A stretch of DNA of 64,000 nt from Ciona intestinalis (Eukaryota > Chordata > Ascidiacea > Phlebobranchia > Cionidae): positions 66,272-130,271 of the forward strand of contig NW_004190352.2 of the NCBI RefSeq assembly GCF_000224145.3, given 5' to 3'. Shown piece after piece: positions 23,690 to 42,300 of this stretch. The first letter of the stretch is position 1; each line of letters opens with the position of its first letter. The position numbers and the translations under genes are program-made. The notes beneath the pieces were generated by a model. The model was not told the DNA's origin and did not search any database. It saw only the letters and a program-made list of their open reading frames with translations.

Positions 23690-25207
23690 TTAAAGTTCGT
23701 CTTTAATTTGCGACTCAGTTGGGGTTGGGGGTATTGGCTGTGGTTGTGCCTCAGGGGGGGCTGTTGGAGTCGCTGTTTGCGCTGTAGGGGGGGCTGTTGA
23801 AGTCGCTTGTTTTGTTCCGTACATTTCCTTGTCATCGTCGGCGAACCATTCGTTGTAAACATCATACGCGTTTATTTCCCAGTGTTTATGGAACGATATG
23901 GGTTGTTGGTTGGAGAGGTAACCATCCGAATAATCCACCGGCCTCGCTTGGTGGAACAAAGGAGAATGAACGACAGGCACCCCAACATTGAATGAAAAAC
24001 ATTGTCCTAAATACATGTCATCAGGTGTACTGATACTTGGGCAACTACATTCATGTTTGAACCAAGCACTTACCGCCCCCCTACTCATAACCATACTTCC
24101 CCCACCAGTTATATATCCATACCCGTATCCCTTGTTAAGGCCATACCCATATCTCTCGCCCAATACAATGGGGGAATTGTGATTATAGCAGTTTAGTAAC
24201 TTTACCATTCGAGACACCCCAATAATTGAGTCATCATCCGCGATAACGAGCCATTTTAAATGTTTCATTTCATCTTTTTTATAGAAATCTTTAATAATAA
24301 CTTCCATTTTGCCGCAATGTCCAGTAGGTGTGTTTTGCACCCCACAGTCTATTGTTGGTACAGTAGGGTCGCTAACATTGCTGTAGTAAGTGATGTGTTT
24401 AACGTATGGTCCCCATGTTTTTTTCACTACTTGTACACGATCCTTATGAAACTTCTTTGTAGTTTTAACACTGATTTGAACATCATCTAAGCTAACCTCA
24501 TGCCCACAGTCGTGCAGCGTGGGGTCCACAAACGTAGCGCATACATCACCCTTTACCCCGCCACACAACCCCGGCACGCAAGTCAACTTCACCCCGATGT
24601 TCTTGTCCATGTACATAGCTATCTCATGTTTCACATCGATCTGGAAGTCCATGTTTTGATCGTTGCCATCGTATTCGACAGCCACGACTTTTAGCAATGC
24701 TCGACTCATTAGCCAACCGGAGTCGAAGTCAGGATATTTAAAATCTTTAACTTTCCCATCGAAGAAAGCATAGTGATGGATGATGGTGGGAAAATTATCA
24801 AATAAGCATCTTCCCATGAATAGTTTGTCCTCACGGTTATACTTGGGCAAAATATCTTTCATTAAAACCTTCATGTCAACTTGTGTGTCTTCCTCAATAA
24901 ACATAACCCAGTCAAAATTATCGGCGTATTTTCGCGATAAGTCCGGCACAATAGGCAGAATCACCCAAGCTTGTTCTATCGGCCATTCTCTGTGTAGAAG
25001 CAACACCTGTGCGTTGAGACTTGATTTTGCAATCTGTTGATCAAGGTTGGTTTTCCTCTGCTCAGCTAAGTCATGGTGCCACTGATTGGTTTGGCTTCTT
25101 ATAACGACCAATAAAGATACTTCTGTGTCGTTTGCTTCTGCTACGCTTGCAATGAAACTAAACGAAAATGTGGCAACAAACGCAAAAAGTAAAATATGTT
25201 TTAACAT
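23690..25207 (-). CDS. B3GLCT: Beta-1,3-glucosyltransferase (B3GLCT-like), intronless
   Basis: An ER glycosyltransferase of family GT31. In other animals it adds glucose to O-linked fucose on thrombospondin type 1 repeats. One exon of 505 residues: signal peptide at 1-25, an N-terminal GT-like half (about 30-235) and the catalytic half (about 240-466) with the DDD metal motif at 324-326 and the family motifs GERYGYG (350-356), ITGGG (366-370), PDDM (395-398), SPLFHQARPVDY (415-426) and FHKHW (439-443). It ends in KDEL, a classical ER-retrieval signal (vertebrate enzymes end in REEL). An extra Pro/Thr/Gln tail (468-500) separates the catalytic domain from KDEL. The ATG is 18 bases behind an acceptor (TTTTTCTGCAG). 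The lack of introns, unlike the multi-exon vertebrate gene, suggests a retrocopy or intron loss. Confidence 0.94.
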   Translation of the reverse strand: MLKHILLFAFVATFSFSFIASVAEANDTEVSLLVVIRSQTNQWHHDLAEQRKTNLDQQIAKSSLNAQVLLLHREWPIEQAWVILPIVPDLSRKYADNFDWVMFIEEDTQVDMKVLMKDILPKYNREDKLFMGRCLFDNFPTIIHHYAFFDGKVKDFKYPDFDSGWLMSRALLKVVAVEYDGNDQNMDFQIDVKHEIAMYMDKNIGVKLTCVPGLCGGVKGDVCATFVDPTLHDCGHEVSLDDVQISVKTTKKFHKDRVQVVKKTWGPYVKHITYYSNVSDPTVPTIDCGVQNTPTGHCGKMEVIIKDFYKKDEMKHLKWLVIADDDSIIGVSRMVKLLNCYNHNSPIVLGERYGYGLNKGYGYGYITGGGSMVMSRGAVSAWFKHECSCPSISTPDDMYLGQCFSFNVGVPVVHSPLFHQARPVDYSDGYLSNQQPISFHKHWEINAYDVYNEWFADDDKEMYGTKQATSTAPPTAQTATPTAPPEAQPQPIPPTPTESQIKDEL

Positions 25208-25240
25208 TTCAGTGGACCTTAAACCCTGCAGAAAAATAAA
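25208..25240 (-). promoter_or_regulatory. Candidate spliced-leader trans-splice acceptor of B3GLCT
   Basis: On the minus strand a T-rich tract and TTTTTCTGCAG end at 25226, only 18 bases before the ATG, in a gene that has no other intron. This is the arrangement expected at a Ciona trans-splice site; a 5' untranslated intron is the alternative. Confidence 0.5.
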
Positions 25241-25319
25241 GTTTTTTCTTTTTATTAATAGTTATAAATGAAACAGGTTGTAAATGTAGTAGGTACCTCG
25301 TACCAATTTACAAATTGTC

Positions 25320-25435
25320 AGCCTAATAAAGCTGCATATGTTGTAACTTGTAAGCTTGCGTGATATCGGTATGTATGAAATAAGACACCCGTGTTATAAA
25401 ACGTATGTTTTTCTGCCATGCCAGGATAAATATGT
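25320..25435 (+). repeat. SINE-like tail fragment
   Basis: Forward but diverged: GTAACTTGTAAGCTTGCGTG, GTATGAAATAAGACACCCGT, GCCATGCCAGGATAAATATG. Confidence 0.6.
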
Positions 25436-26464
25436 CAAAATAACCCAAAAACTTCCTCGCTGTTCTAACATAACGCCACAATAATATACAAAATTTGTTT
25501 TTATTCAAACACTTTTACTCAAGTAGTTTTTACCCATAGTGTTTTGACGATTGTCGTTTTGCTGCTAATTCACTTCATTGTTTTAATTAAGACTGCATTG
25601 TTTTAACGATAGATGAACTTCTGTTCTTCATTATGACGTCACAGGCTTATTCTAGATCTCTGCAGCGACGTCTCGACTTTTGCTAAAAAGCCACGCGGCA
25701 ACCACAGAATGGTGGACACCGGTTTCGGTGTTAACAGTTAACTAAACACAATTTCAACCACAAAATATACCTAACTATAAAAACAAATTTGGTTTTACAA
25801 GATTAAAGAGACATGACTTTCTTTTTACCATAATACATTTTACATGCTAATTTTAAAATATTGTTTTCATTTTTAAAAAAGATTTCTATAAAGTTTATCA
25901 GCTTAGGTACTTCCCCATTGGTGAAGAAGATTTATAAACAAAAAATATTTTATTAAAACAAAAATTTAAAACAAATAAAAGAAGATAATTTACAAAAGAG
26001 TGACAGTCTGTAAATCACTCTAAATAAAAATTCATATAAAAATAAATATTTTAAACAAAACAATTTTATTTTAATGTTGTTTATGTATTTAAATAAATGC
26101 ACAATGTAAGAAAAAATGAAAAAAAAAATTTTTTAAATAACATTTTTACCGTTGCCTGATACAGAACAGACTGTATTCACTTATTCAATATGTGTTTTAA
26201 CAGTTTCGTTTTTTTAATATATGTCGAATTATATGTAAACATGTTTTATCAACTGTTTTTTTTTTGTTGCTATATCCTTTTTTTTAGTTTAAAATATTTA
26301 TTTTGCAAACAATAATCAGTAACAAGACTAAACAAGTCACTGCTATTAACAACACAGGTTTACATTGCATTAAATACAAATCAATTATTAACTTATTGTT
26401 TAAGTTGTTGTTTAAACTTGCTATACATTATGTCCCATTCACATTCCTGCACTTACAAGCTACA
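25436..26464. other. Intergenic, very AT-rich, between divergent genes
   Basis: The upstream region shared by B3GLCT (minus) and the Src-like kinase (plus). It holds one TGACGTCA (about 25633), many poly-A and poly-T runs between 25.8 and 26.3 kb, and no exon I can support. Confidence 0.5.
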
Positions 26465-32521
<6,057 letters not shown>

Positions 32522-33844
32522 ATATTATTACATTGTAAATCACCTTATTACTTTATAACCACTGTTGCGTATCGTATGCGTGAAATTATACTGAGATTGA
32601 AACATCTTGTTAATGTGACAGACTTATTTTTCCACTCACTGCAATATTCCTATACCACCATTTAAGTAAATGAAACAATAATGCTGGACTAACACAACAC
32701 TCAAGCCACCGTGCCACAAATACTGAAGATCTTTTACCGACCAAAAGTGAACTTATAAACATTTTTGTAAAACTCCGTTTTTAGAATTAATTTAAAATCT
32801 TTGTCCCCAAAAGGTTTGAAAAAAATTCCACCGTTCCACACACAACTACTAATACAACAACCTTAATGTTAAACACTAACCAACATCCCAGGTTTCTCTG
32901 GGATGTTAATCGTTGGTTCGTGTAAAACTGTGACAGAATAACTAAATCGTATTTACATACCTGGAACAAGCTTAAGGTGGCTGTACACAGTATCCAACTT
33001 GGGAAGTGGTATGCAAACCCATTACCGAGTTCCGCATGCGGCAGCGAAATCCGGACAAAATGGACGAATTGGGGATACTGTGTACAGCCACTTTTATACA
33101 ATAATAACTGAATCTATCGTTAAACAAACAACCACATCTGAAAGATAGTAAAGAAAATGTATTTAACATTCAATCTCATGACCATTTATGAGGCGTTTGA
33201 AACGATGTTAAACATATGGGGTGAACATATCACTTTGATCGAACATCAATGTTCGAGACCATATTTACACCTTAACCAGGTAATATATAACAAAAGATAG
33301 AAACAACAAGTTAAACAAAGCATTTTCAGACTTTTTGTGAAAGTAGTCTGTGGCATTTGCCAGTTGCCACCGTGAAATTCGAGGGTCGGTCAACTTAGAC
33401 CTGTTTTACATAAAGTTAGTGACGTCAAATGATGATTAACTAATATATGAGAGAATATGAGGTTAACTCAATGTTGTTTTAGTATATTGCATAGAGCAAA
33501 CAACCTAATAAAATAACATATGTTTTTTTTTTGTGAAACAAGACACAATATCTAGAGAAATATTTGAGCAGTATTTGTTGAAACTAACGGTAGAACAGCA
33601 GGAAACTTTATGTCAATTCACATCTAACTTGATTAACATTCACTTTTGTAAAAAAAGAATAAAAAAAACAAATAATTTACATTCTAACATTTTTTCCAAC
33701 AAAAAAACACAATAAAATTGCCTAGTAAAAATTCGAAATTATTTTTTTAGTTTAAAAACAGTTAACATTTGTTTTAATAAAACAAAACAGTAAAAATATT
33801 TCTTGATAAAAAAACTTAAAAATTACAAATTTTCTGAATAATTA
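32522..33844. other. Convergent intergenic region with a hairpin
   Basis: Separates the 3' ends of the Src-like kinase (plus) and FBXO4 (minus). It contains a 19-base inverted repeat (32977-32995 and 33073-33091), one TGACGTCA at about 33421, and an A/T-rich stretch at 33500-33840 that presumably holds the FBXO4 3' untranslated region. No exon is supported. Confidence 0.6.
32977..33091. repeat. Perfect inverted repeat, 19-base arms
   Basis: Arms GTGGCTGTACACAGTATCC at 32977-32995 and its exact reverse complement at 33073-33091, with a 77-base spacer. Could be a small MITE, a foldback RNA or a 3'-end structure. Confidence 0.85.
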
Positions 33845-35805
33845 TCAAAGTTGTTTGAACAGCCAAACGAGAGCATTTTCCAACCCGTTCAAATTACTGA
33901 CGTTAATATCTTGTGCGAACCACGGTCTATCTGTGATCGCGGGAAGGTCAAGTAAAGAAGAAACTTCAACGCACGATATTCGTTCAGTTGTCGAAACATC
34001 AACACAACATAAAACAAGCAGTGGTCGACGCAGAATTGATGAAGGATTCAAATCCCGTCCTTGCTCACAGTGACGAACACCGTCCAATAAAGCTTTTAAC
34101 TCAAGTCGGTTACAGGACAGATTTTGTAGCGATTGATTTTTAGTTGCATCAACCACATAGATGAGTCTGTACGTCTCCGTTCTTTTGTTTAAGAAGTTAA
34201 GGACAGTTTCATGAAGTTTGAAAGCAGGTAGGTAAGGATCAAATGTTGACGTATCTTCACCTACATTTTGCTCCACAGCATCAAGTATATTGCTCCTCCT
34301 CAATCGATCCATTCCCGATCTTTTTGCCCGGTCTCTATGGTTACCGGAGTATAGAGCGATAAGGTTAAACCTCTTTTCACCCTTGAACTCGAGCTCGACG
34401 CCGGACCCCACACCGTCTTGACTTCCCGGTAGCAAACGTACCGTCATCAGCAAATCTGGTCGCGCCCAAAGCAGTCGAGAGAATATTTTACTTGTGTTTG
34501 TTGACTCCATGCCAGGACCAAGCATGATAACTTCACCGTTTCCCGATCTCATTCTCATCCATAAACTACGAAGAAATCTTGGAAAGGTTTGAGTTGCGGC
34601 GAGTGTCGTGTCTTGTGTCTCACTTAAGTTGTTTATTGACGTTTCCACATCATTACTTGTGTGTTTGACGCCAATGAACGTGTGGTCTTGTACACGCTGG
34701 TACGCAGAGTGAAAATACAAAGCTTTGTAATTAACATTGTTCCTGCTGCATAACCTCGCATATAAGTCATAAGCAATATTAGGAAGTTCACCGTTATGAC
34801 AAACCACCGCTGTTGTGTTTGTTGTTTTAAAGTATTCAGCTAATGATAATAACGGAATACTCTTGTTTCCAATGTTTGGCCACTTGAGCATGTCCGTGTA
34901 CAATAACTCTCGCCACAATATCTGGTCGCTGCATACCGCCCTCCAGTGCTTGCTTGTCATAGAAAGATGATTAATGTCTGAAGCGTCGAGTTTCGATAAA
35001 ACGATAAGTTTGCAATAATAAGGTAAATCATCAAGATTTATTGAGAAGATTGTTTCAAGTGGTGAATCTGTAATCAAGGGGACTTTAACAATGAACCATT
35101 TAAATGGTGCTGTGGTTTAGTAAGGTGCTTGCCTATAGACCAGAGTCGATGGTATGTTTGTTTGTATCAACATGTGGTGTATGAAACACAACATCCGTGT
35201 TGTAACGACTCTCGTTGCCCCGTCATGTGAGATAAATAAGTTATATATGTGGTAACACTGGTAACTTAGGCAAGCACGAAGTGAATGAAACAGATCACCC
35301 GTGTTATAACGACTGTGGTTGCCCCCAAGCGAGAATAACTAAGTTACATTATGACAGTGAGACTCTTTTATAAATTGCTACATTATATTAACTTATAAAA
35401 CAGTACAGATCCTTTATGCACTGGGAGTGACAATTTTCGACATCATGACAGCTTTGCAAAATAAATCGATAAAATTACAAACTATAAATTAAACTATTAT
35501 AATAAACATTTCATTTACCAAATATTTAAAACAAATAAATTAAACATAAATACCTTACCTTCGTTATCAGTAGTTGTCATTGCGTCATCATGGTCGTCAG
35601 AATCCTTGCTTTGCAAACCGCCATCTTTTATCTTAAAAACATATCGGTCGCGAAAGAATTTAAACACATGAACTATCGTTCGTTCGTTGTTTATACTTTG
35701 GCTGTAATTATTCTGATGCAAACCCATAGAGCCTTGTGGGTTAACTGTGGAACTGGCTACGCTATCCATCGTTGTTGTTTGCAGAAAACTTGATGCGAAC
35801 AACAC
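33845..35805 (-). CDS. FBXO4: F-box only protein 4 (SCF substrate receptor)
   Basis: FBXO4 bridges SKP1-CUL1 to substrates; in mammals these include cyclin D1 and TRF1. Two exons, 35805-35559 (or start at the Met at 35769) and 35067-33845, join in phase (1) to 489 or 477 residues. The large exon begins at an acceptor (CTTGATTACAG), so its upstream TTG is not a start. The F-box follows the junction (LDDLPYYCKLIVLSKL, then SMTSKHWRAVC, ILWREL). The rest matches the FBXO4 substrate domain, which has a small-GTPase-like fold: MLGPGMES, GSGVELEFKGEKRFNLIALY, RPLLVLCCVD, RPWFAQD and a C-terminal LVWLFKQL. The N-terminal 80 residues coded by exon 1 are Ser/Asp-rich and I do not recognise them. It is convergent with the Src-like kinase and divergent from MED15. 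Confidence 0.92.
35109..35350 (+). repeat. SINE-like element in the FBXO4 intron
   Basis: Forward copy with tRNA-like start (GTGCTGTGGTTTAGTAAGGT) and two diverged tail units (GTATGAAACACAACATCCGT and GAATGAAACAGATCACCCGT). Confidence 0.72.
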
Positions 35806-36375
35806 ATTCGAGACAGCGCTATGTAGATGACGTCATCGAAAATACGTCAGACCTTTTACAAGTTGTAAAAAGAGGAACTACACGTTTTGTTCTACGTTTG
35901 GGAAGTTTGTCAGGTACTTTTGCATTTTTTATTGAAACAAGAATCTTTTATGTGTTTATTTGTAAAAACCAGAGATGTATTAAACTGTCTCCAAAGGGCA
36001 AACGCATGGGAGATTTTAAGAGAAAAAATATAAAAAAAGAAACAAGACAGATACTCCTGGTGTAGGAGGAGTGGGGAAACTGCCAACATGTATTCAAAGT
36101 CGCTACTGTAGCAATAACACAACTGGAAACCAAACTTAAATGTAAATTTTATTTACTTTTTTACACAGAAACTAAAAAAACGGATTACGAAATCGGTATT
36201 ACCTTTGGAATTCCCCTACAAAGTTACCGAATTGCCTTTTTCGCGTTAAATAAAAATTTAGAAACATTTTATTTGAGGGGAACCAGAAGGTAGTTTTGCC
36301 GACGTGAGTTGCTGATTAAACTTCCTTTTAGTTTATAATTCCAGGTATTAGGTAAGTAAGCGTCATTAACTCAAG
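35806..36375. promoter_or_regulatory. Shared upstream region of FBXO4 and MED15
   Basis: 570 bases between two divergent start codons. Contains TGACGTCA at about 35827 with a nearby TACGTCA, and an acceptor-like TTATAATTCCAG about 32 bases before the MED15 ATG, a possible trans-splice site. A promoter role is inferred from position only. Confidence 0.4.
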
Positions 36376-39300
36376 ATGGATCCGAACCAGATGCGACCAA
36401 ACGATTCTTGGAAAACTACGCAACTACGAAATAACGGGAAACAAAAACTGTAAGATTTGTAATATTCGGTGCTAGTAAAGAGTCTTCCCCCCTACCTTAT
36501 TTGATAACCACTAACCCCTATAACCATCAACCCCCTAACCACCAACCTTTAACACCTTCCACCAACATATTCTTCTATGTACCGGGGATTCTTCACTAGT
36601 GCCTAACATTTTAATATTGTACGACACCCACCGTGGTACGATCGTTAGCGTGCGTGCTCGTAACCCTAAGGTGCCGGGTTCAATGCTTGACACTGCTACC
36701 ATGTGTTCTTGCACAAGACACTTACGTAGCAGTACATTTTCGTAACTGATTTACAACTGTGTGTTTATCTTTCTTGAATAGAGACACAATATACATTGGT
36801 GGTTAAAGCGGTCACCTCATATCAGAGGATACCGGGTTCGAAACTTAACGCTGCTACCTTTGTGAGCATATATATATATATGTGTGGCAAGACTCTTTAA
36901 CAGCAATTTCTTTAACCCAGCGGTCACTAATGAGTTGTCCAAATTGACAGCCATAAAAACAATCACCCACAAAGTTCATACATAATCAACAAAAAGAAAA
37001 CACCCCACAAAACTAATATTATATTTTAGAATGGAAGCTTTTAGAAAAACTGGAAAAAATTTCAACGTGACTACGATTGAGGGAAACATCTGCACCAGAG
37101 CAAAGTCGATGGTATGTTTGTATTAATTTACAGGTTTGGAACTTACCATAAATTTACGTCACGTTTTATAGCGTGATATAATTGCAAATAAAAATTATTT
37201 CAGACAAAAATTGGCACAAAAAATATCATCCGCGCAAAAACATACTGTCCAATATGGCTGACTATACGCAAAGGTACTTGCGATTTAGGGCAGTTGACAC
37301 AATACCACAATGTTTATAAAATAACATACATATATATATATGTTTCTTTGTAAATAAATCAAAATTTATTCAATACAAACATATGTAAGCTTCACTTTTA
37401 TAATAAATTTATATTTCACCATAATATTAACAGGAAGAATATCTTCGGTTTATCGACAAGATTGTACAGAAATGTAAGTCCCTTGTTAATATTTAGTATA
37501 TTGTGAATGAGGGTTTCCAAGGTATAAATATTCCACATGGAGGAAGTAGTCAAGTATTGTGTCTTTGGTCAAGACATAACAATTGCTTCAACCCAGTATA
37601 ACAACTGTCGTTTCCCCACACGAGGATAAAGCGAGTTACCTCTATTTATTTATTTACAAATCGCACAAACAATTTCTCCAATGGTTTAAATATTTTGTTT
37701 TTAGTCAACAACGAGGCAAGAGTGATGCAACCCAACCAGGAGCAACACATTCAACAACAACAACATATGCAGAATATGCAACAAATGCAACAACAAAACA
37801 TACAGCCACAACAAAATATTCAACAACAAAATATTCAACAACAAAATATTCAACAACAGAATTTGCAACAACAAAATATTCAACAACAGAATTTGCAACA
37901 ACAAAACATACAACAGCAAAATATTCAACAACAGAATTTGCAACAACAAAACATACAACAACAACAGAACATGCAACAAGACAGTATGTACATAAACCGA
38001 GCGGGCAACCAACAAACCATTTATCAAACAAACCAAATACAACGAACTCCACAAAACAACATTATTCAACAAGGTTCACCAGGTATTTGATTATCATGCA
38101 GTGGAATTGGGGGAAAAATGTTTTTGTTTCTTTTCTCTTGTCCCATTTGGTAATCAACAAAAAATATTTACAGAATTATACAACGCATCCAAAAGACTTT
38201 AAAAAGTGTTGTTATTTGTTTAAAACCAGTTGGTAATGGTATTTTTCTTACCCCACAGTACTATATGTTAAAATAATTACTTTACTACTGAAGCCCCCTC
38301 TGAACTAGGCATGTCCACAAGGTGTATGGCTTTGATAATTATGCAAGTATTGGACCAGTAGGACCTTTACCCAAAGTAAACCACTACCTTTAATGCATTC
38401 AAATATCAAGAACTTTTTACTGAAAACCTAATTACTAACGATTGTTGTTTAATCTCCCCACATAACTAATGCAACCCCCTTCCACCCAGGCATGCCTATG
38501 CGTGGTATGGCACCCACCAACAGCCCCATGTCTCGTACCATGACGGGGTTACCCAGCCCCCAATCATCCATGGGTTACCAACGCACCCAGTGGTCCCAAC
38601 CATCACCCGGGAACCAACAATATGGGGCGGGGCAGTTTGTTCAGCCACGCCCACCCCCACCCACCAATATGCAGGTCTGTTGTGGATGAGTAACTTGTTT
38701 TGTAAAACAGCTCTTCTGACATTTATTTGTGTAGTCTGTTAATTTACTGTTTTGACTTCTTATACAGCAATACAGGTATTTTCATCAATGTGTGAACAGG
38801 ACCTAAAACAAACAATTGTAATCTGCTTGCAGCAAAAGTATATTGTATGTAAACTATCTTTGGTGTTGGGGTAACCACAGTCGTTATAACACGGGTGTTC
38901 TGTTTCATGAACCTCGTGCCCGCTTACAAGTTACCACGTATGTAACTTATTTATCCTCGCATGGCGGGGCAATGACAGTCATTATAACATGGGTGTTCTG
39001 TTTCATACACCTCGTGCCAGCTTACGAGTTACCACGTGTGTCACTTTGAGGGCGATTAATTTTCTGTATGGCTGACAATTCAAACAACCCATTAGTGACC
39101 ACTGGGTTATCAGTGTCTTCTTGCCCAAGAACACATCTACGTCCAAAACGGTAGCAGTGTCGAGCCTTGAACCCATAAGCCACCGTACCACCCGTTACAA
39201 CACTAGTTGTCATTACTTTGTTTAATAACAATCCATCTTTACATCCAGCCAATACTGAAGATGCCGGACAGTACAGGACAACCACATTCAAAGTATGTTG

Positions 39301-42300
39301 TGATGTCATAATGCTATTTCGTTCCATCATAATTGAATTGTATTTGAATATGTTAGAAACAATGGCACAAATATAACATAGGTCGTAGCATGCAATGTGT
39401 TTTAGAATTAAAACTAAAGTAGCTTGTAAGAACCAATAGCAGCGGCACCGCCAGGGGGGTTTGGGGTCTTGCAACCCCCCTCCCCCAAAAAAATTTAAAT
39501 TACAAATTGAAAACACAGGATTGTACAAATACCCCTTTTTATCGGTGGTAATATCATTGTCCACACTTTTGTAATAGAAATTCCAACAGCATACCATCTT
39601 CATATAACATATGGTTTTGAACAAATTAGTTCTAACACTAGTTTATCAGAAACTACTATGACATAACAATGTAATTATTACAGCACGATACCCTCATTAT
39701 CCCCCAACCACCCGTCCCCCCAGGTACACAACACGTCACCAGGGTTACGAACACCTGGTAGTGTACAAGCCGCTCCTTCCCCAGGTGGGTGTGTGAATGT
39801 AACTATAATGGGGTTTGCCCTGTATGTAACTTTGTGGGTGATTGTTTTTATGTTTGGCTGATAATTTGGACAACCCATTAGTGCCTTTTCTAATGGCGCA
39901 TACTCACACAATGGTGGCGTCATCGGGCCTCGAACCCATAAACTCTGGGTTAGAGGAAGGCGTGATAACATTGTGGCATGGCTCCACACCGACTTTGTAA
40001 CCAGAGGATACTGAGATCAAGGCTCGATGCTGCCATGTGTGTCTTGGTCAAAGCACAAACATGTACATTGAAAGTAAATCATTAGTTAAACCAATTAAGA
40101 TGCAGAATAAAGACAACCTAAGCATGACTCTACATGTTTATAAAACTTCATAAGTTATCCAATGAATAAAACAACCACACCAAACATAGGAACGCTTGCA
40201 ATAAACACGATACCGAGTCCCACCCCACTAAATAACTCTCAAGTTGAAGACGACAAGGAATACATGGAGAAACTGAAACAACTACAAAAATATATCGAAC
40301 CACTTTCCAGGATGATTAGTAAGGTAATTATGACATCATAAAAATGAATGAATGTAACTTTATTCTCGTATGACGGGGCAACGACAGTCGTTATAACATG
40401 GATGTTCTGTTTCATACACCATTTTAATAGAATCTCTGTAGATGGTAGACCTTGGGTGTTGGGGTAATGAGCCAACTCTGGTCAAAATACCTGGGTGTTG
40501 GAAACCCCACACTCATAGAATAGACAATGATTGTTTCAGTTCAATGAGGACGAAGAGAAATACAACAATGACCTTTGCAAGATGAAGACATTGCGTGACA
40601 CGCTCATGAATCCAAACAAACGACTTCTCATGTCAACTTTAGATAAATGTGAGAAAGTTTTGCAGAACTGGCTCGACCAGAAGCCTTCACAGGTAGGGGC
40701 AACCTATGTTTGTTGATGTGCGCGCCTAACATGGGTGTGCCATGGGACTAACTACGATAACTTAAGCTAGTTGTATTACCTGTTAAAAGATTTTATAATG
40801 AAACATATTCTGTTTGAATAAGGGATCAATTCTCCCATTTTAGGTGAAACACATATCTTATAAAAACTATTACCTTGGCCTTGATTTTTGTTTGTTACAT
40901 ATTTGATCCTGACTGTTATTTCGTTACGAAAACCGTCCAACTTTATGAGCACTTAACCTATATCAAAGAATGAACCCGAAATTTAGACCAGAGTCACCAC
41001 CCCCCTAACCCCTCCCCCCCTACAGCCGCCATTGTTGCAACCCCGCCCCGACCAACACATGTGCCAACCCATACTCAACGTTATCGCATCCGCCACCAAG
41101 TCCCCCTTACTCAACCATACATTGAAACGAACCTTTGGACCGGCTATGAAGACATTATGTGGCAACTACACAATGTGAGTGGGTGGTTTGTTTGTGTATA
41201 AAGTGACGGGTGTCCTGACACAATGGTTAAGCCTGTGGTGTAGAAGATACACATTTAAAATTATATCTTTGGGCAAGCCACAAGCATGTGTTCTTGGGCA
41301 AGACAATTAACAGTAATTGCTCCAACCCAGCGGTCACTAATGGTTCGTTTAAAGTATCAACCATATAAATCACCGACAAAGTTACATACATGGTAACTTG
41401 TAAATGGTCACTAACTAGTTGTCCTAAAATTCGGTTTGTTCAAAAATGGGTCTTGGTGCAAACAGCCTACTCTTTGAAACGCATCTTCTGGTATAAAAGC
41501 AAGTACGCTAACCACTGTCACACAGCCATAGCAATACAAAAGAATTGCGGGTAAGATGGGATGCTGTTATCACATAAACTTACCGCTGTAAATATTGCTG
41601 CTACCAAATGGTGCGAGAAAAGAGAATGAAACATAAACCATCTTACCCCAACCTACATGTGCCATCTTACCCCAACCCACCATATAACAAAATTGCTCCC
41701 ACAGTCCGGAGTTCGTTCCAAACAAACGTCAGAAACTGCAGGAGGCGGTGTTAGAGTTGCGTGCCAACAAAGCAAAAGGGAAGTTGAGTGATAATGTGAA
41801 GAGGGAGATTGCAAACCTCGATTCCAAGTTCAACATTGTGGTGGACGAAGTGGGGAACGATATGGGAGGGAACGTTCAATTGTTCTGTTATCTAAGTAAG
41901 TTCAAAAGTTTATACTTTGTTGTTGGTGTTTCTAGCTTTCTTGTTTTTTAAACAATGTTTTTCCGGCCTTAAACAGCAGGGTGAATTCTGTTTACGCAAT
42001 TGTCTGAGGTTTAATTGTGCAGAACATAATATGACTTGATTCAAACAGAACATATGCGTTAGTGTTTGTTTACAAACCATGATTCGAAAGTTGTAGTGAG
42101 ATCACTGAGATGCTACCCCTAAAATCTTGAACCAACCCCAATTAACCCCCCCCCCCCTCTATGCAGATGACCCCAAACTACCAGGAATTCCCCCAATCCA
42201 GATATCGGTCCCCCAATCTTACCCCACCCAACCCCCAACATGGGTACAGGGGTTCAACTACGAACCAAGGGAAAACGACATCCAAATATCGGATCCAGGT

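Noticed and set aside
35065..35077. Start of FBXO4 at the beginning of the long open frame
   Set aside because: The frame opens at a TTG inside the intron; the acceptor TTGATTACAG at 35068 and the phase match with the exon ending at 35559 give a better two-exon model.
37204..37272. Possible extra MED15 exon with good splice sites
   Set aside because: It would end in phase 1 before an exon that starts in phase 0, and MED15 homologs have no such insertion between the two KIX-coding exons.
37583..38236. 217-codon Thr/Ser-rich ORF overlapping MED15
   Set aside because: Out-of-frame reading of the Gln minisatellite; the MED15 frame has flanking exons and homology.
39022..39624. 200-codon minus-strand ORF
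   Set aside because: Mostly a SINE-like copy and the GCCAGGGGGG element piece; it overlaps a MED15 exon on the other strand and shows no domain.
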